DNA of 64,000 bases from Sipunculus nudus (Eukaryota > Annelida > Sipuncula > Golfingiida > Sipunculidae). The DNA is taken from assembly GCA_026874595.1 (NCBI GenBank), contig CM049306.1, forward strand, positions 66,594,019 to 66,658,018, given 5' to 3'. The notes beneath the pieces were generated by a model that was given only the letters and a program-made list of their open reading frames with translations, was not told where the DNA came from and did not search any database. Below are positions 33,401 to 46,025 of the stretch, in pieces. Positions within the stretch are counted from its first letter, which is position 1; every line of letters begins with the position of its first letter. The translations under genes were made by a program, and so were the position numbers.

Positions 33401-34246
33401 CGCTAGGGGGCGGTGCACTCAAACTTGCACAACATATCATTTTTTGGCCATATCTCCAAAACTATAAACATCATTTACATAAACTATAGCTTATTTTCTT
33501 CCTCTGGGTCTTTCCAAAATCCTGGTGTATTCATTTGGTCTCAATCTTGAGTCACTTTGTCTGTGTGTCCGTCTGTTTCTCAGTTGTCCTCAAATTCGCT
33601 TGCTTGCCGATCTTGCGTCTCACGTATAGCATTCTACAGGCCACAGTTTTGAAAGAATCCTTTTAAAACTATTACATCTTATGTCTTACACTAATATCTC
33701 GAAACCGATTTTTCATTTTCCAGAATTGGCCGCCAGGGGGCGGTGCACTCAAACTTGCACAACATATCATTTTTTGGCCATATCTCCAAAACAATTAACC
33801 TCATTTACATAAATTATAGCTTATTATCTTCCTCTTAGGTTTCTTCATAACATGATTAAGTCATCTGTTCTTAATCTTGGGTCAGTATGTTGGTCTGTTT
33901 GTCAATTGTCCTCAATTTCGCCTGCTTCCTGGTTCTTGCGTCTCACATGTAGCATTCTACTGGCCACAGTTTTGCAGGAATCGTTTTGTAAATTACACTT
34001 GTCATATATCGTGATGATATCTGGAAGCCCTATGTTTATTATTCAAATAAGTTAAAGATCAAGGTCAAGGTGATCAAAATATATCAAAATCTTATTTTCT
34101 TTAAAACTTTGTTAATAATGCTTCTTTCTTCACAAACTATGGATTATTTTCTTTCACTTTGACACTGCTCGTTCATCTGACTAACTTTACATCATTTCCG
34201 GCAAGCGCGTGACCTCAGGTCATCTAGTCTGTTTGTTTGTTTGTCT
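30441..34246 (+). repeat. composite satellite units (~1.7-2.0 kb higher-order repeats)
   Basis: Two composite units begin after CTTGCC minisatellite or GGCAAGCGCGTGACCTCAGG words (about 30440 and 32480) and run to 34209. Each contains an AAGGTCA cluster, a CCATGG palindrome, the TCTCGT hairpin, three or four ~330-bp units with the CTCF-like word (31012, 31343, 31674, 32003; 33070, 33400, 33730), a second AAGGTCA cluster and the boundary word. Confidence 0.9.
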
Positions 34247-37200
34247 GTCTGTCTGTGTACTCTCTACAGGCCACAATTTTGCAGCAATTGCTTTTAAACT
34301 TACACAGCTGATAGACAAGCAAAAGTCCTCGAGGCCTATTGTTATTGGGCGACATAGGTCCAAGGTCAAGGTCAAGGTCATCAAAACTTCTCAAAACGGT
34401 TTTTTCTTCATATCTTTGTAACTGTTAGTGGTATCTTCTTCAAACATAGCTCATTTTAATCGTCATTCCCAGGCCTTTCTTCTGGTGTGTAGCTCTTTCA
34501 AATTTGCCGTAACCATGGTTACGCATTATGGGGAAAAAGTCATGATATTCTGAAATAAGGGGTCTTATTTTTCTAACTTTGTCAGTTTTAAAGCTAGAGA
34601 GGTCTAGTTTTTTGCATCAGGTAGCATTTGACAAGTACTGCAAGATTTTATTAAAAGTCTCGCGATATCTCGTACAATATCTCGTCAAACCAGATATTTC
34701 GAGATTTCAGTAATCTTGCCCTGGAGGCCACAGTTTTGCAGGAATCTTTTTGAAACTGACATATTGAAAGTCCTACACTATTATCTCGAAATCAATTTTT
34801 CATTTTTTTAATTCGGCCGCTAGGGGGCGCTGGGTGCAAACCTCTCCAACATATTATGTTTTGGCAATATCTCCAAAATTATAAGCCTCACAATTTTGCA
34901 GGAGTCGCTTTGTAACTTACACTTGTCGTAACGATATCTGGAAGCCCTATGTTTATTATTCAAATAAGTCAAAGGTCAAGGTCAAGGTGATCAAAACATA
35001 TCAACAATTTTTTTCTTCAGAACTTTGTTAATATTGATCCTATCTTTACAAACTAGGGATTATTTTCTTTCACTTTGACATTGATCGTTTATCTGACTAA
35101 CTTTACGTCATTTCCGGCAAGCGCGTGACCTTTGGTCATCTAGTTTGTTTGTCTGTCTGTCTGTGTACTCTCTACAGGCCACAATTTTGCAGCAATTGCT
35201 TTTAAACTTACACAGCTGATAGACAAGCAAAAGTCCTCGAGGCCTGTTGTTATTGGGCGACATAGGTCCAAGGTCAAGGTCAAGGTCATCAAAACTTCTC
35301 AAAACGGTTTTTTCTTCATATCTTTGTAACTGTTAGTGGTATCTTCTTCAAACATAGCTCATTTTAAACGTCATTCCCAGGCCTTTCTTCTGGTGTGTAG
35401 CTCTTTCAAATTTGCCGTAACCATGGTTACGCATTTTGGGGAAAAAGTCATGATATTCTGAAATAAGGGGTCTCATTTTTCTAACTTTGTCAGTTTTAAA
35501 GCTAGAGAGGTCTAGTTTTTTGCATCAGGTAGCATTTGACAAGTACTGCAAGATTTTATTAAAAGTCTCGCGATATCTCGTACAATATCTCGTCAAACCA
35601 GATATTTCGAGATTTCAGTAATCTTGCCCTGGAGGCCACAGTTTTGCAGGAATCTTTTTGAAACTGACATATTGAAAGTCCTACACTATTATCTCGAAAT
35701 CAATTTTTCATTTTTTTAATTCGGCCGCTAGGGGGCGCTGGGTGCAAACCTCTCCAACATATTATGTTTTGGCAATATCTCCAAAATTATAAGCCTCACA
35801 ATTTTGCAGGAGTCGCTTTGTAACTTACACTTGTCGTAACGATATCTGGAAGCCCTATGTTTATTATTCAAATAAGTCAAAGGTCAAGGTCAAGGTGATC
35901 AAAACATATCAACATTTTTTTTCTTCAGAACTTTGTTAATATTGATCCTATCTTTACAAACTAGGGATTATTTTCTTTCACTTTGACATTGATCGTTTAT
36001 CTGACTAACTTTACGTCATTTCCGGCAAGCGCGTGACCTTTGGTCATCTAGTTTGTTTGTCTGTCTGTCTGTGTACTCTCTACAGGCCACAATTTTGCAG
36101 CAATTGCTTTTAAACTTACACAGCTGATAGACAAGCAAAAGTCCTCGAGGCCTATTGTTATTGGGCGACATAGGTCCAAGGTCAAGGTCAAGGTCATCAA
36201 AACTTCTCAAAACGGTTTTTTCTTCATATCTTTGTAACTGTTAGTGGTATCTTCTTCAAACATAGCTCATTTTAAACGTCATTCCCAGGCCTTTCTTCTG
36301 GTGTGTAGCTCTTTCAAATTTGCCGTAACCATGGTTACGCATTTTGGGGAAAAAGTCATGATATTCTGAAATAAGGGGTCTTATTTTTCTAACTTTGTCA
36401 GTTTTAAAGCTAGAGAGGTCTAGTTTTTTGCATCAGGTAGCATTTGACAAGTACTGCAAGATTTTATTAAAAGTCTCGCGATATCTCGTACAATATCTCG
36501 TCAAACCAGATATTTCGAGATTTCAGTAATCTTGCCCTGGAGGCCACAGTTTTGCAGGAATCTTTTTGAAACTGACATATTGAAAGTCCTACACTATTAT
36601 CTCGAAATCAATTTTTCATTTTTTTAATTCGGCCGCTAGGGGGCGCTGGGTGCAAACCTCTCCAACATATTATGTTTTGGCAATATCTCCAAAATTATAA
36701 GCCTCACAATTTTGCAGGAGTCGCTTTGTAACTTACACTTGTCGTAACGATATCTGGAAGCCCTATGTTTATTATTCAAATAAGTCAAAGGTCAAGGTCA
36801 AGGTGATCAAAACATATCAACATTTTTTTTCTTCAGAACTTTGTTAATATTGATCCTATCTTTACAAACTAGGGATTATTTTCTTTCACTTTGACATTGA
36901 TCGTTTATCTGACTAACTTTACGTCATTTCCGGCAAGCGCGTGACCTTTGGTCATCTAGTTTGTTTGTCTGTCTGTCTGTGTACTCTCTACAGGCCACAA
37001 TTTTGCAGCAATTGCTTTTAAACTTACACAGCTGATAGACAAGCAAAAGTCCTCGAGGCCTATTGTTATTGGGCGACATAGGTCCAAGGTCAAGGTCAAG
37101 GTCATCAAAACTTCTCAAAACGGTTTTTTCTTCATATCTTTGTAACTGTTAGTGGTATCTTCTTCAAACATAGCTCATTTTAAACGTCATTCCCAGGCCT

Positions 37201-37878
37201 TTCTTCTGGTGTGTAGCTCTTTCAAATTTGCCGTAACCATGGTTACGCATTTTGGGGAAAAAGTCATGATATTCTGAAATAAGGGGTCTTATTTTTCTAA
37301 CTTTGTCAGTTTTAAAGCTAGAGAGGTCTAGTTTTTTGCATCAGGTAGCATTTGACAAGTACTGCAAGATTTTATTAAAAGTCTCGCGATATCTCGTACA
37401 ATATCTCGTCAAACCAGATATTTCGAGATTTCAGTAATCTTGCCCTGGAGGCCACAGTTTTGCAGGAATCTTTTTGAAACTGACATATTGAAAGTCCTAC
37501 ACTATTATCTCGAAATCAATTTTTCATTTTTTTAATTCGGCCGCTAGGGGGCGCTGGGTGCAAACCTCTCCAACATATTATGTTTTGGCAATATCTCCAA
37601 AATTATAAGCCTCACAATTTTGCAGGAGTCGCTTTGTAACTTACACTTGTCGTAACGATATCTGGAAGCCCTATGTTTATTATTCAAATAAGTCAAAGGT
37701 CAAGGTCAAGGTGATCAAAACATATCAACATTTTTTTTCTTCAGAACTTTGTTAATATTGATCCTATCTTTACAAACTAGGGATTATTTTCTTTCACTTT
37801 GACATTGATCGTTTATCTGACTAACTTTACGTCATTTCCGGCAAGCGCGTGACCTTTGGTCATCTAGTCTGTTTGTTT
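34247..37878 (+). repeat. four near-identical 908-bp tandem copies
   Basis: Exact 908-bp spacing, for example CCGCTAGGGGGCGC at 34817, 35725, 36633 and 37541. I see only a few differences (near 34458, 34527, 35013, 35243 and 35468). All four copies share TCTCGTCAAACCAGA, where other units in the field have TCTCGTCAAACGAGA, so they derive from one variant by recent unequal exchange or rolling amplification. Landmark words inside the unit fall about every 137-172 bp (six in 908 bp). Confidence 0.95.
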
Positions 37879-40800
37879 GTTTGTTTGTCTGTCTGTCTGT
37901 GTACTCTCTACAGGCCACAATTTTCCAGCAATTGCTTTCAAGCTTATGCAGCTGGTAGACAAGCAAAAGTCCTGGAGGCCTATTGTTTTTGGGCATTATA
38001 GGTCAAATGTCAAGGTCAAGGTCATCAAAAGTATACAAAACGGTTTTTTGTTCATATCTGTGTTAATATTGGTCGTATCTACTTCAACAGTAGCTCATTT
38101 TAATCGTCATTCCAAGGCCTGTTTTCTGGTGTGTAGCTGACTAAATTTGCGGTAACCATGGTAACGCATTTTTGGGGAAAAGTGCTGATATTTTTCTAAA
38201 TTTGTCAGTTTTAAAGCTACAGAGGTCTAGTTTTTTGCTTCAGGTAGCATTTACCTAGTACTACAAGATTCTATTAAGAGTCTCGCAATATCTCGTATAA
38301 TATCTCGTCAAACGAGATATTTCGAGATTTCAGTAATCTTGCCCTGGAGGCCACAGTTTTGCAGGAATCTTTTTGAAACTGGCATATCTTAAGTCCTACA
38401 CTATTATCTCGAAATCAATTTTTTTAATTCGGGCGCTAGGGGGCGCTGGGTGCAAACCTCTCCAACATATCATGTTTTGGCAATTCATTTTTTTAATTCG
38501 GGCGCTAGGGGGCGCTGGGTGCAAACCTCTCCAACATATCATGTTTTGGCAATATCTCCAAAATTATAAGCCTCAATTACAAAAACTATAGTTTATTTTT
38601 TTCATCTAAGTCTTCTTCATGAACTCGTTTAGTCATCTGGTCTCAATCTTGTGTCACCTTGTCTGTGCTCGTCTGTTTCTTAGTTGTCCTCAAATCCGCT
38701 TGCTTGCCGGTTCTTGCGTCTAACATATAGCATTCTACAGGACACAGTTTTGAAAGAATCTTTTTAAAACTATTACATCTTATGTCTCACACTAATATCT
38801 CGAAACAGATTTTTCATTTTCCAGAATTGGCCGCTAGGGGGCGGTGCACTCAAACTTGCACAACATATCATTTTTTGGCCATATCTCCAAAACTATAAAC
38901 ATCATTTACATAAACTATAGCTTATTTTCTTCCTCTGGGTCTTTCCAAAAACCTGGTGTATTCATTTGGTCTCAATCTTGAGTCACTTTGTCTGTGTGTC
39001 CGTCTGTTTCTCAGTTGTCCTCAAATTCGCTTGCTTACCGGTTCTTGCGTCTGACATATAGCAATCTACAGGCCCCAGTTTTGAAAGAATCCTTATAAAA
39101 CTATTACATCTTATGTCTTACACTAATATTTCGGAACCGATTTTTCATTTTCCAGATATGGCCGCTAGGGGGCGGTGCACTAAAACTTCCACAACATATC
39201 ATTTTTTGGCCATATCTCCAAAACTATAAACCTCATTTACATAAACTACAGCTTATTATCTTCCTCTGAGGTTTCTTCATAACATGATTAAGTCATCTGT
39301 TCTCAATCTTGGGTCAGTTTGTCAGTATGTTTGTCTGTTTGTCAGTTGTCCTCAATTTCGCCTGCTTCCTGGTTCTTGCGTCTCACATGTAGCATTCTAC
39401 TGGCCACAGTTTTGCAGGAATCGTTTTGTAAATTACACTTGCCATATATAGTGATGATATCTGAAAGTCCTATGTTTATTATTCAAATAAGTCAAAGGTC
39501 AAGGTCAAGGTGACCAAAATATATCAAAATCTTATTATCTTTAGAACTTTGATAATATTGGTCCTTTCTTCACAAACTATGTATTATTTTCTTTCACTTG
39601 GACACTGCTCGTTCATCTGACTAACTTTACATCATTTCCGGCAAGCGCGTGACCTCAGGTCATCTAGTCTGTTTGTTGTTTGCCGGAAATCTTCGATTTC
39701 TGCAAGCAGGTTGGTCAGTCGCGGATGTCTGTTTGTTTGTCTGTTTGTCTGTCTGTGTACTCTCTACAGGCCACAATTTTGCAGCAATTGCTTTTAAACT
39801 TACACAGCTGATAGACAAGCAAAAGTCCTCGAGGCCTATTGTTATTGGGCGACATAGGTCCAAGGCCAAGGTCAAGGTCATCAAAACTTCTCAAAATGGT
39901 TTTTTCTTCATATCTTTGTAACTGTTAGTGGTATCTTCTTCAAACATAGCTCATTTTAAACGTCATTCCCAGGCATTTCTTCTGGTTTGTAGCTCTTTAA
40001 AATTTGCCGTAACCAATGTTACGCATTTGGGGGAAAAAGTCATGATATTCTGAAATAAGGGGTCTTATTTTTCTAACTTTGTCAGTTTTAAAGCTAGAGA
40101 GGTCTAGTTTTTTGCATCAGGTAGCATTTAACAAGTACTGCAAGATTTTATTAAAAGTCTCGCGATATCTCGTACAATATCTCGTCAAACGAGATATTTC
40201 GATATTTCAGTAATCTTGCCCTGGAGGTCACCGTTTTGCAGGAATCTTTTTGAAACTGACATATCGTAAGTCCTACAGTATTATCTCGAAACAATTTTTC
40301 CATTTTTTGAATGCAGCTGCTAGGTGGCGCTGTATGCAAACCTCCCCAACATATCATGTTTTGGCCATATCTCCAAAACTGTGAGCCTCAATTACATAAA
40401 CTATAGCTAATTTTCATCCTCTGAGTCTTTTCTGAATCCTGGTGTATTCATTTGGTCTCAATCTTGAGTCACTTTGTCTGTGTGTCCGTCTGTTTCTCAG
40501 TTGTCCTCAAATCCGCTTGCTTGCCGGTTCTTGCGTCTCACATATAGCATTCTACAGGCCACAGTTTTGAAAGAATCCTTTTAAAACTATTACATCTTAT
40601 GTCTTACACTAATATCTCGAAACGGATTTTTCATTTTCCAGAATTGGCCGCTAGGGGGCGGTGCACTCAAACTTGCACAACATATCATTTTTTGGCCATA
40701 TCTCCAAAACTATAAACCTCATTTACATAAACTATAGCTTATTTTCTTCCTCTGGGTCTTTCAAAAAACCTGGTGTATTCATTTGGTCTCAATCTTGAGT

Positions 40801-42884
40801 CACTTCGTCTGTGTGTCCGTCTGTTTCTCAGTTGTCCTCAAATCTGCTTGCTTGCCGGTTCTTGCGTCTCACATATAGCATTCTACAGGCCACAGTTTTG
40901 AAAGAATCCTTTTAAAACTATTACATCTTATGTCTTACACTAATATCTCGAAACTGATTTTTCATTTTCCAGAATTGGCCGCTAGGGGGCGGTGCACTCA
41001 AACTTGCACAACATATCATTTTTTAGCCATATCTCCAAAACTATAAACCTCATTTACATAAACTATAGCTTATTATCTTCCTCTGAGGTTTCTTCATAAC
41101 ATGATTAAGTCATCTGTTCACAATCTTGGGTCAGTTTGTCAGTATGTTGTCTGTTTGTCAGTTGTCCTCAATTTCGCCTGCTTCCTGGTTCTTGCGTCTC
41201 ACATGTAGCATTCTACTGGCCACAGTTTTGCAGGAATCGTTTTGTAAATTACACTTGTCATATATCGTGATGATATCTGGAAGTCCTATGTTTATTATTC
41301 AAATAAGTCAAAGGTCAAGGTCAAGGTGATCAAAATATATCAAAATCTTATTTTCTTTAGAACTTTATTAATATTGGTTTTTTCTTCACAAACTATGGAT
41401 TATTTTCTTTCACTTTGACACTGCTCGTTCATCTGACTAACTTTACATCATTTCCGGCAAGCGCGTGACCTCAGGTCATCTAGTTTGTTTGTTTGTTTGT
41501 TTGTCTGTCTGTCTGTGTACTCTCTACAGGCCACAATTTTCCAGCAATTGCTTTCAAACTTATACAGCTAGTAGACAAGCAAAAGTCCTGGAGGCCTATT
41601 GTTTTTAGGCATTATAGGTCAAATGTCAAGGTCAAGGTCATCAAAAGTATACAAAACGGTTTTTTGTTCATATCTGTGTTAAGATTGGTCGTATCTACTT
41701 CAACAGTAGCTCATTTTAATCGTCATTCCAAGGCCTGTTTTCTGGTGTGTAGCTGACTCAATTTGCGGTAACCATGGTAACGCATTTTTGGGGAAAAGTG
41801 CTGATATTTTTCTAAATTTGTCAGTTTTAAGCTACAGAGGTCTAGTTTTTTACTTCAGGTACCATTTACCTAGTACTACCAGATTCTATTAATAGTCTCG
41901 CAATATCTCGTATAATATCTCGTCAAACGAGATATATCGAGATTTCAGTAATCTTGCCCTGGAGGCCACAGTTTTGCAGGAATCTTTTTGAAACTGGCAT
42001 ATCTTAAGTCCTACACTATTATCTCGAAATCAATTTTTCATTTTTTTAATTCGGCCGCTAGGGGGCGCTGGGTGCAAACCTCTCCAACATATCATGTTTT
42101 GGCAATATCTCCAAAATTATAAGCCTCAATTACAAAAACTATAGTTTATTTTTTCATCTAAGTCTTCTTCATGAACTCGTTTAGTCATCTGGTCTCAATC
42201 TTGTGTCACTTTGTCTGTGTGTCCGTCTGTTTCTTAGTTGTCCTCAAATCCGCTTGCTTGCCGGTTCTTGCGTCTCACATATAGCATTCTACAGGACACA
42301 GTTTTGAAGGAAATCTTTTTAAAACTATTACATCTTATGTCTCACACTAATATCTCGAAACAGATTTTTCATTTTCCAGAATTGGCCGCTAGGGGGCGGT
42401 GCACTCAAACTTGCACAACATATCATTTTTTGGCCATATCTCGAAAACTATAAACATCATTTACATAAACTATAGCTTATTTTCTTCCTCTCGGTCTTTC
42501 CAAAAACCTGGTGTATTCATTTGGTCTCAATCTTGAGTCACTTTGTCTGTGTGTCCGTCTGTTTCTCAGTTGTCCTCAAATTCGCTTCCTTGCCGGTTCT
42601 TGCGTCTCACATATAGCATTCTACAGGCCACAGTTTTGAAAGAATCCTTTTAAAACTATTACATCTTATGTCTTACACTAATATTTCGAAACCGATTTTT
42701 CCTTTTCCAGAATTGGCCGCTAGGGGGCGCTGCACCTGACCCTCACACACATATCATTATATTGGCCTTATCTCTAAAACCTAAAGACTCAATTACATAA
42801 ACCATATCTTATGTTCTTCGTCTGAGTCTTTTCCATAACCTGGTTAAGTCATCTGGTCTCGGTCTTGTGTCACTTTGTCAGTAT
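37879..42884 (+). repeat. composite satellite units
   Basis: Units start near 37880, 39650 and 41470, about 1.77-1.82 kb apart. CTCF-like words are at 38831, 39172, 40648, 40979, 42055, 42386 and 42717. A ~70-bp local duplication at about 38430-38560 contains the word twice in altered form (GCGCTAGGGGGCGC). One copy of the CTTGCCGGAAATC hairpin sits at 39679. Confidence 0.9.
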
Positions 42885-43313
42885 GTCCATATAAACTTTA
42901 TAAACGGAGGGAAACCTGAATGCACAGAGTCATGCAGGAATGCACGATGACACGCGTTTTAGTAAGACAAAGACTCGTGTAGGTATGAGCGACAATCAGC
43001 GCAGTTTGCTCGTTTTGTGTAGGTCCATCGGGCCAAATGCCAATTCAGGCCCGCAGCCGACGGGATGAATTAATTGGCGTAGCGGGGACCACGGCCATTT
43101 CCTGGTAAAAACTTGTGAATAAATATACCGGACGGGCTGACCATTTTCTCAGGGCCATAGGAATGTCACCATTCCAGTGTGCCCTCAGACCTGGTCAGAC
43201 CTGGTCAGACCTAAAACGCGTGCCTGCACATCTGTGCGCATGCAGGTGATTGCTGTCCAAAGTTTCAGTCGGTGTGTCCTTCAGGAAAGGACCCGAACCG
43301 TTTTTTTTTAATT
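42885..43313. repeat. GC-richer block, copy 2 of 2
   Basis: Second copy of 29745-30190, with two instead of three CAGACCTGGT words (43186-43205). Confidence 0.9.
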
Positions 43314-43760
43314 GCTTGCCGGAAATCTTCCATTTCTGCAGGCAGGTTGGCCAGTCGCAAATGTCCGTTTATTGCTTGCCGGAAATATTCGATTTCTGCA
43401 AGCAGGTTGGTCAGTCGCGGATGTCTGTTTGTCCGTTTGTTGCTTGCCGGAAATCTTCGATTTCGGCAAGTTGGTTGGTCAGTTGCGTATGTCTGTTTAT
43501 TGCTTGCCGGAAATCTTCGATTTCGGCAAGTTGGTTGGTCAGTTGCGTATGTCTGTTTGTTTGTTGCTTGCCGGAAATCTTCGATTTCGGCAAGTTGGTT
43601 GGTCAGTTGCGTATGTCTGTTTGTTTGTTGCTTGCCGGAAATCTTTGATTTCGGCAAGTTGGTTGGTCAGTTGCGTATGTCTGTTTGTTTGTTTGTTGCT
43701 TGCCGGAAATCTTCGATTTCGGCAAGCATGTTCGTCAGTTGCGTATGTCTGTTTGTCTGT
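43314..43760. repeat. seven-copy hairpin minisatellite
   Basis: Copies near 43314, 43374, 43442, 43502, 43565, 43630 and 43698. From the third copy on, the right arm has changed to GATTTCGGCAAG, which pairs with CTTGCC-G-GAAATC over 12 bp with one bulged G and a TTC loop, a better hairpin than at 30.2-30.4 kb. Confidence 0.9.
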
Positions 43761-44929
43761 TTGTCTGTTTGTTTGTCACGACTCTCCAGGTCACACTTTT
43801 GCATCAATCAACTTGAAACTTACAGGCTTGATTGACAAACCGATTTCTAGGTGCCCTATTGTTTTTGGTCAACATTGCTCCAAGGTCAAGGGTCAAGGTC
43901 ACGACAGGTATGGTTAACGGTTTTTGCACTATAACTTCGCCATAAATAGGCTTATCCACTTCTGCAATAGCTCATTTTTTTCGTCATCACCTGCCCTTTC
44001 TTTTGACATGTAGCTTACTTAAATTTGCCGTTACCATGGTTACATTTTTTGGGGAGGAATCATGGGATTTCGTGATATTTTTCAAATTTGCAGCAATCGT
44101 ACTGATTCTGAGATATTTTATGTAACACAAGAATATCTCGAAATTGTTTTTTCAGATTTTGGAAATGGCCGCCAGGGGGCGTGGCAGATGAAAAAACATG
44201 AAAATTTTTTTGGTGCTATACCTCCAGAACTATTAAACATTGGGCCATTTCCATCACAGCACCTTCAACTGGGGTCCAAGGGGTTAATTTTTGCGCATAG
44301 GTGCCAAAGTGCGCTATTGCCAGATTTCTCTATTTTTGGGGTAAAACTTTTGAATTTTGAAAATATGCAGTTTTCAGCTTCTAAATCTGTCAGTTTTTAT
44401 GCTGGAGAGGTCAATTTTTTTTGCATCTTGTAGCCCTTGGTGAGTTCTCGGTGATCCAATCAAAAATCTTGCAAAATCTCGCACCGTTTCTCGTCAAACG
44501 AGAGTCTTCGAGATTTCATTAAATATGACCTACAGGTTGCATTTTTTTAACAATGGCTTTGAAATTGATATATTTTGTGTTATTTATAAATATCTCGAAA
44601 TCAGTTTTTCATTTTTTGGAAATAGCCACCAGGGGGCGTGGTACCTGAAACACTGTAACATATCATTTTTCTGCAATATCTAAAATAATTTTAAACGTGG
44701 CACAATTTTTATCATTGTATCTTAAACTAGGAACATTGGCATATTCCTCCGCACATGTAGCTTTGTGCTGCCGTTACCATGGTTACCAAATTTGTGGGTT
44801 AAACTTGACGACCTGAAAATTACAGTTTTTGGCTTCTATCTCGGTTAATATTTATGTTTCAAGGGTCTAGTTTTTTGCATAAGGCTGCTTCCCCTTGGTT
44901 CTAAGTCATTCAATTGCAAGTCTCGTCAA
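43761..44929 (+). repeat. diverged satellite units
   Basis: Contains tandem AAGGTCA words, GTTACCATGGTTAC, and CTCF-like CCGCCAGGGGGCGT (44169) and CCACCAGGGGGCGT (44626). The part after 44590 matches 23380-23760, the right arm of the palindrome. The 123-codon open frame at 44062-44433 lies wholly in repeat sequence. Confidence 0.85.
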
Positions 44930-46025
44930 ATTTCGCTCGGTTTATCGTCAAACGAGAAAAAACGAGATTTCACGGAAATGCTTATAACTCGGCGACTTTT
45001 ACAGCTACACAGGTCTAGTTTTCGGCATTTCATAACATATGACCAGCTTGACACGCCAGAAAAGAAATCAGGCCAAATCTCGCACCATATCTCGTCAAGC
45101 GAGAAAAAAACGAGATATCATGGAAATGCTTATAACTAGGCGACTTTTACAGCTACTCAGGTCTAGTTTTTGGCATTTGGTAATATTTGGCCAACTTGAC
45201 ATAGTAAAACTGCGATACTTGGCGAAATCTCGCACTATATCTGGTCAAATGTGGAAAAACGAGATTTCACAGAAATGCATATAAGTCGGCGACTTTCACG
45301 GCTAGACAGGTCTAGTTTTTGGCATTCATTAACATTTGGACGGCTTGACATGACAAACCTGCAAGACTGGCCAAATCTCGCACCATATCTCGTCAAACGA
45401 TAAAAAAGGAGATTTCACAGAAATGCTAATAACTCGGCGACTTTTACAGCTAGACAGATGTAGTTTTCGCCATTTCATAACATTTAGAGAGTTTGATATG
45501 ACAAATCTACAAGACTGGCCAAATCCTGCACCATATCTCGTCAAACGAGAAAACACGAGAGTACACGGAAATGCTTATAACTCGGCGACTTTAACAGCTA
45601 GACGGATCTAGTTTTCGCCATTTCGTAACGTTTGGCCGTCTTGACATAATAAAACTGCTCGTCTTGCCAAATCTCGTACTATATCTCGTCAAGCGAGAAA
45701 AAAAAACATGATTTCAAGTAAATGCTGATAACACGGCGACTTTTGCAGCTAGACAGGTCTAGATTCCGGCATTTTGTAATATTTGACAAACCTGACATGA
45801 CAAAACTGGAAATCTCGCCAAAGCTCGCACCATTTCCCGTCAAACGAGAAAACACGAGATTTCATGCAAATGCTTATAACTCAGCGGCTTTTATAGCTAG
45901 ACAGGTCTAGTTTTCGGCATTTCATATCATTTGGCCAGCTTGACATGACAAACCTGAAAACGTCTCACTGCTTCTTGTCAAACGAGATTAACGGGATTTC
46001 ATGAAAAAATTTTGAACTTGGTCCC
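44930..46025 (+). repeat. ~146-151-bp satellite array, seven monomers
   Basis: The word CTTATAACTCGGCGACTTTT or a close variant recurs near 44983, 45129, 45280, 45429, 45574, 45725 and 45872. Most monomers have nested inverted repeats: an outer AAATCTCG/CGAGATTT and an inner TCTCGT/ACGAGA. Same family as 1-950. Confidence 0.93.

Noticed and set aside
43314-43760. CRISPR-like array (regular repeats with short spacers)
   Set aside because: The supposed spacers are themselves repetitive TGTTTG tracts and GTTGGTCAG words, there are no cas genes, and the context is animal DNA.
43250-43917. Overlapping open frames up to 201 codons, again with repeated motifs
   Set aside because: Same minisatellite artefact; three plus-strand frames and two minus-strand frames overlap with no known domain.
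44062-44433. 123-codon open frame
   Set aside because: Lies entirely in satellite units whose relatives elsewhere are full of stops.
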